Below are positions 18,994 to 29,055 of a DNA stretch of 29,055 nt, in pieces. The position numbers and the translations under genes are program-made. The DNA is from Hypsibius dujardini (Eukaryota; Tardigrada; Eutardigrada; Parachela; Hypsibiidae), in contig LRSR01012613.1 in NCBI GenBank assembly GCA_001579985.1, positions 1 through 29,055 on the forward strand, written 5' to 3'. Each line of letters starts with the position of its first letter. Position 1 is the first letter of the stretch. A model generated the notes under the pieces. That model was not told the DNA's origin. It made no database searches and worked only from the letters and a program-made list of their open reading frames with translations.

Positions 18994-21900
18994 TTACGTT
19001 TTATAAGCATATCTGTTATTGCTACTTAATGCACCGGCCGAGAAGCGAAAATATAGGTCTACAATAGGAAAGGAACCGAATCCTGGCACTTCGATCCTAA
19101 ATTCTTTCATAATTACCCTTTTAGTGTTCGGTAAATTAGATGTTCTTATTTTCTGTGACCGAACGGTACTATAAGGCGAACTGGTACCAAAGGTACCTTT
19201 TGGTTTTACGAGCAATATCTGGACATCTCCGCGTTTCCCGTTCAATCGGAAAATTGCCTGTAGCTCAGTTGAAGTCTCAGGCTGCAAATCATATCTGTGG
19301 TTTCAGTAAAAAAATATGGAAGAAAAGGATTTCCCGCACCACTTTGTAGTATGGGTCTGAGCTTGATTGATTGATCAGCAATTGTTTTCTGAAATCGCAA
19401 TTTTGATTTCCAGCCAGAGTCTCCAATGTAAAATCTTGATATATGGACAGGTATTTGTGAAATTCATCCACGCCAATTGGGAGGGAAAATCTCCGTTCTT
19501 ACCGAAGTTAGTAATCAAATTTGGCAACGATTTATTTTCCGTCGCAATGCATTTTCTGTTTTACGCTTTTCCCTGCCGCAAATACACATTTCAATCTCCA
19601 ATCATATATAGAGCTCTAAGCATTGTAGGTCGGGGTAAAAGGAATAGTGTTTGGCTACATATACCAATTCACCTGGTTCGATGAAGGTGTACGTTATAAA
19701 GAGGGCGTGCTTGCTTCGTAAAAAGAGAATCAGAAGCAAAGACATTAGAGCCAGAAAGGTTACGCTCACAGCCACGGCGGTCGTCATTATTGATCTTTGC
19801 GATCGAAACCCTAAAACACAAATTTCAAACTCCTTATCGATAATGTTAGATTTAACATAACTTTTAATAACACTTCTTACAGTTAAGAGATTGACATGAC
19901 CAGTTGTTGCCGCTGTAGCCACACGGTGGTTCATTCTGTGGTGGTTTATGGTCCTCCGTAGACCACTCCATGGATTTGTTTGCTATGGCTGTTAACTTAT
20001 GCAGGATCGTGTCGTATCTGAGTGTTTTCTGAAAATACAAAACGTTTCGTAAAGCAGAAAAAGACAACATTGACAAGACAATTTAGAAAGAGTGACGAAC
20101 TTTCCGCCCTTTCTGATGAAAGTGGTAACCTGCCTATTAATGAGTTCGATTATGTCACCATAAGTGGTCGAAGTCAAGAGCCCGTATTAAGTTCCGGTCA
20201 CTGATTGCTATTTAATTAATTAAAGATATATCTGGTACGAAATAATTTATAAACATATACTGTTATTATTTATCCTTATATGTATATAGTATAAGGACGT
20301 GTAATAAATAACAGGATTATTATCCTTATCCTTATTCTTGACCTTATCCCTGTCCTCATATATATCGAATCGAATTCCTTCTAAAGATGTTAGACAGACC
20401 CTCTTTTCGATGATCCCAGGACTGAACCAATTTGAATGCAGTTTTTCATAAGAGTCTTTAATTGAAATGTCAAGGTCTGTAGCGTTTCTAAATTTTCATT
20501 ATGTTTTGAGTGGTGGTCAGAACTTTTAATTGAGGGGTCAAGCAGTTTTGAGGACGTCTGTCATAATTATTCCATTGTCATATTAATTAAATTATATTAT
20601 TATGGCTGCAAGTAACCTTGGTCGCTAACTATGGAGGTTAGGAATTAATTTCAGTGACGCAATCACTGACGTGTAGGAAATTTCATGGGCCTTTATTTGG
20701 AGAGACATGTGACACCATAATTCGCCTAATTGTCTATCCTGCTACCTCTTGAGTAAAACGGCGATGCGAAAATCGAAACTCAAAAGAACAAATCATAACA
20801 TAAAGATATATAATCTTTATCCTTACATTATATATATAAAGTACAAGGATGTATAATAACATGATATACAGGATAAACCGGTAATAGATAACCCTTCCCA
20901 TACACTGCAAAGCAAAAATCAAATTTATCACGTATAATTACCTCAAAGGCACCTGTTTTACGGTTGAGTGTTCGGAAGCATTGACTTGAACGGCGGTGAC
21001 CGCCGTGGTCGATAAAGGAATTGGCACCCGAACCGAAGTAGAAGGTTCGGTTGAGGATGCCAGTAGCCATTGTCCAGCCACTTGTTTCCCTTTGTGTTTG
21101 GAGCAGTTCTGTCGTGATCTATAACGGAAAGTTTTAGTATTCGTGCACCCTCATGTCAACGCATGCTTTTATGACCTTCGATCGCCGCATTGTGAGAAAT
21201 CAACCCGCAACAGGACCACAATGTCCTCACTTATTATTAAAACGTACATATCGGTAATCGTCAATGTTTTCACAAACCTGCTTGAGCACTCTAAAGGCAT
21301 AATAAGCAGCAACAGTCACGTCACTTGGCTGAAAATATATAAGAGTAGTAACAGTAATGTCTCCACATGGCAGGTTAAGTATAGAATGCATAAGCGATTG
21401 GGTTGATCCCTCACAAGGAAATTACTCCCCTCTCACTATGAAAATTACTCCATTAAGGGAATAACGTACCGGAGTTGGTTTCATTGAGAGGCCAGTAAAG
21501 TAAAAAATTAACTAATATGTAGTAGTGTAATATAAGAAGCGCCCTCTATATACCACCAACGATCAGTTTTTATTTTTTTAAACTGGAAGATGTGGTTTAT
21601 TACCGATTTCTTGGCGGAATGGTAAAGATCTTATGGCAACGCATAAGTGACATTAAACAGAATTAAATAAATTGGCCGGGGGAGAGGTGGAGTAATTTCC
21701 TCGTGAGAGTGGTCATCTGATCATACCAAGTTGTCACCCTTGAGGAAAGGGATGGCATAATCTCGTTGACTAATATTGGCCATATCACGGAAGTACGAAT
21801 CAACAAACGAACTCTCAAGGTCAACCGAAGTGCAGGGTGCCAGTTGAATGACGCTTTGAAATGCAGCAAACGCAACCTGAAAAGGCGGATTAGTTTGCTG

Positions 21901-24900
21901 ATGATTATTCCACCACTTTTGCATTATGTTTTTAATTATATTTGATGTCGTTCTATCATTTAACACTTATTCTATTACCTTAACATTTTTTAAAAATGTT
22001 TTAGAAATCGCTTAATGCAATCTAGTCCATGTAATACCAACTAAAAGCTAATAATAAAAATGACAAATAGGTACGATTTCTGTACCTGATCAGAGTCATC
22101 GAAGTTCTGCCACGTGAGGTTTCCATTCACAAAAGCGCGTGCCATTTGGGGCACAAAATAAACCTATTCATATCAAACAAAGCAAACAAAGTTTTAAACA
22201 TATCCAAGTTAGACACAGAATTATTTGAATCAAAGTTTTCTCCTCTTACAAAGTCACCGTTGGTCATGCTCAGGTCCGAGGCGATTAACTAATAAAAAAG
22301 TATAGTTAGTAAGACGACGGATATTAAATTCCCTTCGCTAAATGACTAAACGTTTTAAAGCGTTGGCGCGTTTTAGTTTTTGGGTATTGGCAGTTAGAAG
22401 AATTCGTTTGTGTGTGTGTTAATTATTATCAGGTGCCTTGATTTTGATGAAAGCTGCAATTTGTCGTACCATATATTTCCTGACCATCGTCGGGTGCATT
22501 GACAGGAAAATTACTGAAGAATAAAACAGTCCGTGAAACTTGGGGCGATTTTAGGAGATGGACTTCAAAATGTCTCCAATTGTTTTCTAAGTTAGTTCAA
22601 TATTAATCATGATTTAAAAAAGGTATTTCATCGGTAAATCTCCCAGAGCTTTTTTTACGAAATTTCAAAGTTACGAAAACATTGGAATATTCCATTTTGC
22701 TTGACCTTCACTGTAAAAATGGCAATTTATCGAAATGCACTAAGTTTAATAATTTTGATGCTGTCCCATCTCAAAATGTGATTAGAAATCCATTGACAGC
22801 ATTAACATCATCCATATATATTTCAGACATCAGGGGGCGGAGTTACATGTCAACTCTGGAAAGCTTCACTTGAATTATCGGTCCTTTTTGAATACTGTTC
22901 ATAGCTCCACCCCCTTATTTTCGAAAAACATTTAGTTGGTGCACATGAATTTCAAATAAAATTTGGAATAGGACAGTGTCAAAATAATTACATTTAATTC
23001 ATTTCGAAGAATCGCCACTTTTACAGTGAAATCAAACAAAACAGAATATTACAGTGTTTTCGTAACTTTGGAATTTCATAAAAAAAAGTTCTCAAAAATT
23101 CTCCGCTGAAATAATTTTTTAAATCATCATTAATATTGAACTACTTTAAAAAACAAATTAGAGAAACAATCGCCCAAAGAAAGCGTCCTTCATTTATAGG
23201 TCTAATCGCTGTAGAGTACCTCGACTGACGGAGCGAGCTCTTCGAAGCAGATCCCCTGCGTCACCAGACGTTGTCGACAGTAGCGTTAGCCACAATTTTG
23301 GGTTCTGTCTGGAGGCTTGTTCACGAAGTATAGCGATGAGGTCGTTATTTCCTGCGACTCCAGCCGCATCGAAAATAATCGTCATATCCGTCCAGTTGTA
23401 ATTATGGAGCATGAACAAGAGCGCCTCCGCGCCCACCGCAGCTTGAATGGGTGAAATGGATACGAGGGTAGGGTACCTTTCCCGGTTTCGCGTTTCCGGG
23501 TACATTGAACCGCTATAATAGGAAACGATACAATGATTCGATATCATATTTATAGCCTAGATCCTGCAAGTTTGATTTGTCTGAAAAAACGACGGAAACC
23601 GCCAGCAGGAATAAGGTTATAAATTGATCATGGGATGGGCTTACGTCGTCAACATCAAGACATTCCACTCTAAAAATAGGCCAGGCGTAAGATACCTTTG
23701 TTACGTGACAATTCGTCGATACTCGAGAAAATTGAAAAAACTGGAAAACAGATATTGTATTCGGGAATTGATCCAAACCTCTTGCTAAGCTTCCGAGGAT
23801 GAGTGAATCTCCGCAGCCTGGAAAATAATAACCTGCTTAAGAAGATTATAATGTTAAACTTAAAACTTATGTTGGAAAATGGTGACATCACCTTAACGAT
23901 GCGATTCTATACACTGCAGCGGTGCCAAAAAGGGAAAAAAATTCATGCTCCCCAACTTCAAATAGAATAAAAATCTCAACATTTTTGAAATCTTATTTCA
24001 AGTTGTTCCTCCAAATTAATTGTTAAAAGTTTGAGTTAACGTGTGTCTGTTTATGGTCAATTTATTTCTTATCTGTGCTGCAATACAATATTGCCGAATA
24101 TTGCTGAAATTATTTGGCCATACAACTGAGTCATTTTGTTTTTGAAAATACATGGTTTGGGGACCCGAGAAGCACGGGTATCCGTTTCCAGATGCGAAAG
24201 TTGGTTTCTTGGTGTCAAAACTTCAGGCTGGTAAGATCTTCAACTATTGTTTGCCATGAAAAATAATGATGCATCGTTTGATGATAACAGTATATTGTGA
24301 TGCATCACACCCTCATTTGCTACCAAAAAACAAAATTCGTTCCGGAAAATCAAACCCTATTTTGGATGGTCTGCCAGAATAACGCAGCAAAAACAAGTTT
24401 CTTGGAGCGGGTGCCTTTACGAGAGATGCAGTGCCCAATAACTTAACAAGATTTTGTCGTTAAAATTGCTTTTGAAAAAGTGCTCTTCGCTTCGCGGTGC
24501 ATAGCTTCCCCGTGTGCAGCACGCTCGCAACCAGTGTAGTATCAGTTTGCTCCCAAGGTGTTGGGCTATCACACAAATTAAATTAGGCTGAAAACTGTGC
24601 GAAAAGATAAACTAATCGAAAAGAATGGGAATCCGGATATAACAATTTATGCAAATTTGAGGAATCATCAAGATTGGAGCCTCCAGAAAAAACTAACGAC
24701 GTGAGCGAGTTGAGTTTGTGGCTTAAAATAGATAACATAAGGCCTTGACAATAGTTGTTTCGTATTTTTTTATGAGGGGAAGCTTGGCGCGCAAGAGCGA
24801 TTTGTTGTAGTTTCATATGCATAAATAATAATATTCTGTACTGCGCTTGGCCATAAACAGTTTCTACCAAAGTCCACAAATGATACACAGCAAGGCCGCG

Positions 24901-25424
24901 ACGAGTTTTAGGACCTACTTAATGGGCACACATTTTGTAGCCCATAGATGTAGAAAGAAATTGGAGTTTACATTTTGTCTTTAATGCGTATACTCTGCGC
25001 GCGTGGGCGTGGCAAAATTTGTCTCAAGGCATTCCCGAACCCGGTATTGTTCCAAAAAATCACCTGGCGTTATAAGGGTCATTAGTTTATCCTCATTCCA
25101 TGTCCGGCTGTAGTAGAATTTGACGACATCATCGATACCAGCTTCCATATCCGGACAACCAGTGGCCTTTGGTTTGGTCAAATACACGAGTTCGTAAGTT
25201 AGATTAAACAACAGGCGTGTTGGACTTTGTGTTGTGTAGGAGGTTAGATGTTCCTGTAAGGCGTAATCAAGGCCAATCTTCGTATGCTGCAGGGAGGTCA
25301 ACCTCTCCCGACTGTCGTAGCTCGTTGAGACAATTACAACGTGTAGAGCATGGCTAACAGATGAAAGAAACGATACTGTCACAATAAATAACCATACGGT
25401 AAAATATCGAAGCATTGTTGTCAT
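18994..25424 (-). CDS. Natriuretic-peptide-receptor-like single-pass receptor lacking a cyclase domain, 11 exons
   Basis: Cell-surface receptor. Exons (minus strand): 25424-25064, 23817-23645, 23556-23220, 22513-22470, 22288-22250, 22163-22086, 21876-21727, 21118-20942, 20028-19881, 19810-19665, 19281-18994. Phases agree, giving about 646 aa. Residues 1-26 are a signal peptide, followed by LHVVIVSTSYDS. The periplasmic-binding-like ANF-receptor ectodomain includes YPTLVSISPIQAAVGAEALL with NYNWTDMTIIFD, LSMTNGDF, and a juxtamembrane PPCGYSG. A single TM helix (about 511-532, VAVSVTFLALMSLLLILFL) is followed by a tail of about 110 residues with no kinase-homology or cyclase motif. The layout is that of a clearance receptor (NPR-C type), although a degenerate gcy-type receptor is possible. 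The least certain boundaries are 23645/23556 and the last intron, where a donor at 19673 is an alternative. Confidence 0.85.
20029..20941. other. 913-nt AT-rich intron of the receptor gene
   Basis: No exon is supported inside. Two similar short blocks, each with TTATCCTTA, an ATATAT core and AAGGA(C/T)GT, occur at about 20258-20310 and 20815-20865 in direct orientation. They may be remnants of a small repeat. Confidence 0.5.
22522..23198. mobile_element. Foldback element filling a receptor intron
   Basis: Long inverted arms with roughly three-quarters identity by eye: about 22590-22790 pairs with about 22960-23152 (for example AGTTCAATATTAAT, AAAGTTACGAAAACA, TTCACTGTAAAA). Weaker pairing continues outward (GGGGCGATT near 22552 with its complement near 23171). 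The outer ends are approximate. The host intron spans 22514-23219, so the element occupies nearly all of it. Confidence 0.75.
23818..25063. other. 1.25-kb first intron of the receptor gene
   Basis: Bounded by GT at 25063-25062 and AG at 23819-23818 on the minus strand. ORFs inside (for example 24583-24888 minus) have no recognisable motif. No repeat structure was noticed. Confidence 0.55.
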
Positions 25425-26475
25425 TATTTATTACGGTAAACTTTTCCAGTTCGATTTAAAAATTATTCCGATTTGAGAATTGGATTCCAGTCACATTTCG
25501 AGTATGTCTGCTGACTGGACGACTCAAAAAATATTTCCGCACATATGATATAATTGAGTGACCCTAATCTTTGCCTGCTAATACACCCATCAACCGGTAA
25601 TTGAAGGATCGATGGCAAATGTCACGACCACCTCGGTGCGTATTATGTGTACTTAGTATACCACGAGTACAAGCAAAACAGGAAACGCATAGATAGGTAC
25701 GGCTAGTAGTTCATTAAAAATACTTCGTCATCGGGGGAGTTGCCGAAGGTATACAGGCATTATTAGCTTTCAATGAATTATGCATCTCCTAATAGACACA
25801 CACACTGCCTTGAAGGTTACACACGCCATCGTATTTAGCTCATGCGCGGTCGGTTAATGAATAAGAGAGTACAATGGGGAATACCGCCATTTTCATTTCA
25901 CCTTAAGGCACTCTGTCATTCTGGACTTGTGTATTTTTCATCTGCTGCAGTTTCACCGAGAGGTATTACTTTCAATTTGGAGTACATAGGGAAAAGGCCC
26001 AGGGCCACTGTTATCCCCCGGGAAATGCCCCCAACAACAAATGGATTAGGCACATGTAAATTCGTTTCTTCTGAATGCCACGAAAACACACTAGACCGAA
26101 AATAAAAGAAATTCATTTTTTGTAATAGTAAAAATTGCGCGAACACACCGACCGTTTTTCGGAACGTTTCGCCTTACCCTACAAGTCTTGATATTCGCGC
26201 AATATATCACCCAGAATTTCTCTGATTACTCTTGTATATTGATTTGTCTTAATGAAAAACGACAGCGCGTCGCAGAAACATTACTCCCTCCGCGAGCACG
26301 GGAAGGATGTATATATCAACTCTTACAGAAAACCGATGCTAAGTGAAGCTTCCTCCCACGGATGAAATTCCTCTTCCGCGGAGCGGACATTTCAAACTAC
26401 CTTCACGGGTTAATAACATAACTAATTAAAGGTAGAAATGATCCCTCGCCTGTGATTGAGGCTCGTTCAAAACGT
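25425..26475. other. Intergenic region upstream of the receptor gene
   Basis: This should contain the receptor promoter and the 3' flank of the Thr-rich gene. ORFs at 25842-26105 (plus) and 25916-26146 (minus) overlap each other, lack motifs and are not called. Confidence 0.4.
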
Positions 26476-27959
26476 CTAACTAGAAGCGCCTCCTGCACCG
26501 AGGGCCGCCAACAAGGGATGGACCGTCGTCGTCACACCTGCAGCCGCAGGAGCAGCCGCCCCGCCGCCCTGAAGCTTGGCCAGCAACGTCAAAGTCTGCA
26601 AAAGCTGCGCCATTGACATACCACCAGCTGCTCCATCTGCGGGCGGTGGAGGAGCCCCTGCATCGGCCTGCTTCCCGGGTGCCTTCGCAGCCGGTCGCTG
26701 GAACAACGCAGCAAACGGATTGAAGGGCCTCGGAGCGGCAGGCCGGGGCGCCGGCTTAACCAGAGGGGCTCTCCGTTTGAGGGTTGTCGGCTTCCGTCGG
26801 ACGGACGGATGGACCGTTGTGGGTGCTTGTGTCGTTGTCGTGGTGGTAGTTGTGGCCGTTGTGGTGGTGGTGGTGGGCTTTGTAGTCGTGGTTGTCAGTT
26901 TGGTCGTGGCGGTGGTGGGGTTCTTTGTAGTTGGTGTGGTCGGTGTAGTGGGCGTGGTCGGCTTGTTGGGATGGGAGGTTGTTCTTGTTCTTTTTTTGAA
27001 TACCTAAAAACATAATTGTAACATGGTTGACTTTAATATATTCAGTGTGGGGTGTGAATTCTTTGTGGTCAGGTGTAAAACTAAATTATGTTCCCTGTCT
27101 TTTAACGGTACACACTTGCTATTAAAAGTGCTGGTATTTGGATATTTTTAATACTACTGAAAACATTAAAGTGATTAATACAACCATCAAATTTGAATGT
27201 ATTAAGGACATACTAGTAGTCGCCATATGGGTTTTAACACGAGTAAATTTTAGTTTCATACACGTAAGTATTTTATGTTTTACTTTTTTTTTGTATGTAT
27301 ATTTTAATTATACTATACGTATTTTTTCTTGAGTCGCAAAGGTTGTAGTAGTAAAAATGTTCTGGCTGCCAAATAAAAATTAGTTTTAGTTTCAAAGTTA
27401 AAATTTGATGTCCTGTTTGCAAAGGGAAAGCATTAATCATTCCCGGCTTATTTGGGATTAAAAATTGACTTTAAGGAAATGAACGGGAAATCAAAAATCT
27501 ACTATTCTACCGAGCAAATCAGCCGTGCGGCTGTTACTTGCTAAACAAAAGGGTGTCTACGTAGTTTCCTCCTTCCAACAAGTGTCCTGCGGGGGGTCGA
27601 TTTTCATTCAACTCTTTCCATCAAGGGGTCTTTGCAAAATTCATGTCTTGCTTTAATGTATAAATATCGTTATGCTCCCAATGCCTGGTTTTTGCAGATC
27701 TGTTGTGTTTTTTGTGTCACCAAAAATCATTGTTTGCAAATCAATTATGTTTTTGTAAAACAAAACCGTGAAGTATAAGAGTGAATTTTGGCAATTGCAG
27801 TTGATAGAAATCCAAACAGTCTGAACTCCAAATTTGAAAAAAACGTCCTGATATTAGTTGATTTGTTTTGAGACTTACGGCACACGAAGCATCCTCCGTA
27901 ACCGCCAGCAGGAAAACCAGTCCAATTAGCAGAAGACTCACGATCCGTGAAAAATGCAT
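26476..27959 (-). CDS. Secreted Thr/Pro/Ala-rich mucin-like protein, 2 exons
   Basis: Predicted secreted, probably O-glycosylated, low-complexity protein of about 202 aa; its function is unknown. Exon 1 (27959-27879) encodes MHFSRIVSLLLIGLVFLLAV and a short tail ending SCA, a clear signal peptide. The donor is GTAAGT. Exon 2 (27003-26476) joins in phase 0 and starts VFKKRTRTT. It runs through a Thr-dominated tract with PTTPTTPTT units and Lys spacers (about residues 36-80), then a basic stretch (VRRKPTTLKRRAPL). A Pro/Ala/Gly-rich half follows, with the only helical segment (MAQLLQTLTLLAKLQ) near the C-terminus, ending GAGGASS. Signal-peptide exon followed by one repeat exon is typical of cuticle or mucin-type genes. 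The His-rich frame in the same region is a shadow of the Thr codons. Confidence 0.75.
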
Positions 27960-29055
27960 GGTTATTATTTTTGGTGAGAAAACCTCGCAAAGACTTCTCA
28001 CCAACACTAACTCACCACGGCTACCAGAATTGTAACACATTAAATTTTCTTTCCGGCCACAGTGTCACCGAACCCCTTTAACCAATGTCAATGTTAGGTT
28101 GGCGACCACGTGGCGAAACTTTGCAAACGTTGCAGCTTTATCATCCTGTTCGGCTACTACAATGGTGCTGTAAGGTCGGGAAACTTTCGAGTGGGCTTGA
28201 TCATTCGTACAAACGTGCCTTGCTGATTGTGACAAACTTGGCACGATCTGCAGATGTTTCAAATAAAAAACCTTTGTACCGGACAGGGTGAAACATTGAA
28301 TGCGCGGAAACAACTAGGCATGGTGAGACGTGGCCTTCATTCAAACTACCAGTGAAATTATACGTTCTAGCAATGAAACACCTTACGTTGTTATAATTGT
28401 AGAATGGTAAGCTTTTGTGGTCGTTTTCCCAGACCAGCTAAAAAAATTGAACATTTAAAATTACTGTTCAGAATTTTAATTAATGATAGTCACCCCATTC
28501 ACCCACTTTCAATAAAGTGACCTCTTTTTGCACTCTGTTGACATCTGACAGTGACATCCCCTTTTCAATTCATGTTCTACTCTTGCTGCACCGGGCTTTC
28601 TTTATTATCCCGGTTCGGCAGCATAAATTGGGAATTCGCACGTTAGCCTTTCAAGTATCATGAAACTAGCTTTAAGAGTCTAGAAAATCTCGAATTTTGA
28701 TCAGATTGTTACAAAACCTTTTGGAATTAATTGACAATGTTTATTTTTAGAACAAAAGATTAGAAAAAAAACAACGGGAACCGAGACATGAAGCAAGTGA
28801 CGGTAATTTCAGTTTGTCCCCCCTACCATTTTGATACCTTTTAATATTGAATATCTAGCAAAATACAAAATAAGAATCATCAAATTATTTGTTTATTATA
28901 TTTTACAAATTCAATAGAACACGTGGTTCTGTTTGAGTTAACATTTGGTCGTTCAAAGATACACTTGTATTTTACGCATCTTACGTTGATTGTAATGAAA
29001 TCCCTAAAAAATTGTAACTCCCAGCGGAAATGTCTAATAGCTGGAGAAGAACAGC
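27960..29055. other. Right-hand flank, no gene recognised
   Basis: Upstream side of the Thr-rich gene. Overlapping short ORFs on both strands (28065-28313 minus, 28085-28291 plus) lack motifs. The remainder (28320-29055) is AT-rich with no ORF of note and no repeat that I could see. Confidence 0.4.

Noticed and set aside
24583-24888. 101-aa minus ORF within the first receptor intron
   Set aside because: No ANF-receptor similarity, no matching phase, AT-rich; the adjoining exons join without it.
26756-27013. His-rich 85-aa minus ORF
   Set aside because: It is the alternative frame of the Thr-rich exon (ACC/ACA codons read as CAC/CAA). The Thr frame joins a signal-peptide exon in phase, while this frame does not.
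1-29055. CRISPR arrays, tRNA or rRNA genes, operon-like defence systems
   Set aside because: No regularly spaced repeats, no tRNA-like A/B box pair and no rRNA-like conserved stretch were seen. The window is spliced metazoan DNA.

Overview
The window is eukaryotic nuclear DNA. Every multi-exon gene has GT-AG introns in consistent phase, intergenic DNA is AT-rich, and inverted repeats and microsatellites are common. The gene content (a nuclear-receptor pair, a natriuretic-peptide-receptor-like ectodomain, DHRS12, PGAP4) is metazoan. The TATA box plus TCAGTC initiator at 12605-12642 is of the arthropod/ecdysozoan type. I favour a small-genome ecdysozoan, possibly a tardigrade, but the sequence does not prove this.

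Layout: (1) 864-3625 and 5233-10347, both minus strand: two tandem paralogous nuclear receptors of 8 and 9 exons with a nearly identical exon plan. (2) 12605-12931, plus strand: a small GC-rich gene encoding a 69-aa helical protein of unknown function, with a core promoter. (3) 13780-15199, plus strand: a PGAP4/TMEM246-like GPI-glycan glycosyltransferase interrupted by one apparent +1 frameshift. (4) 16875-18944, plus strand: a four-exon DHRS12-like short-chain dehydrogenase. (5) 18994-25424, minus strand, converging on DHRS12: an 11-exon single-pass receptor with an ANF-receptor ectodomain and a short cytoplasmic tail. No kinase-homology or guanylate cyclase domain was found. (6) 26476-27959, minus strand: a two-exon secreted Thr/Pro/Ala-rich, mucin-like protein.

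The main non-genic signal is a set of foldback (long inverted-repeat) elements, mostly bounded by TA dinucleotides. They sit in introns (8283-8440, 8698-9596, 17411-17997, about 22522-23198) and between genes (15634-16264 with a nested palindrome at 16041-16217, and 16428-16631). They look like non-autonomous Tc1/mariner-type MITEs; no transposase gene was seen. One of them fills almost the whole of a receptor intron. TGTC/TCTGTG microsatellites recur on the sense strand of several introns.

Functionally the genes look unrelated: transcription factors, lipid/GPI processing, redox, peptide signalling and secretion. I see no operon-like system. The points most worth checking are the cyclase-less receptor, the divergent receptor pair and the foldback family. 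Exon boundaries were derived by hand from splice signals, phase and paralogue comparison, and have not been checked against transcripts.
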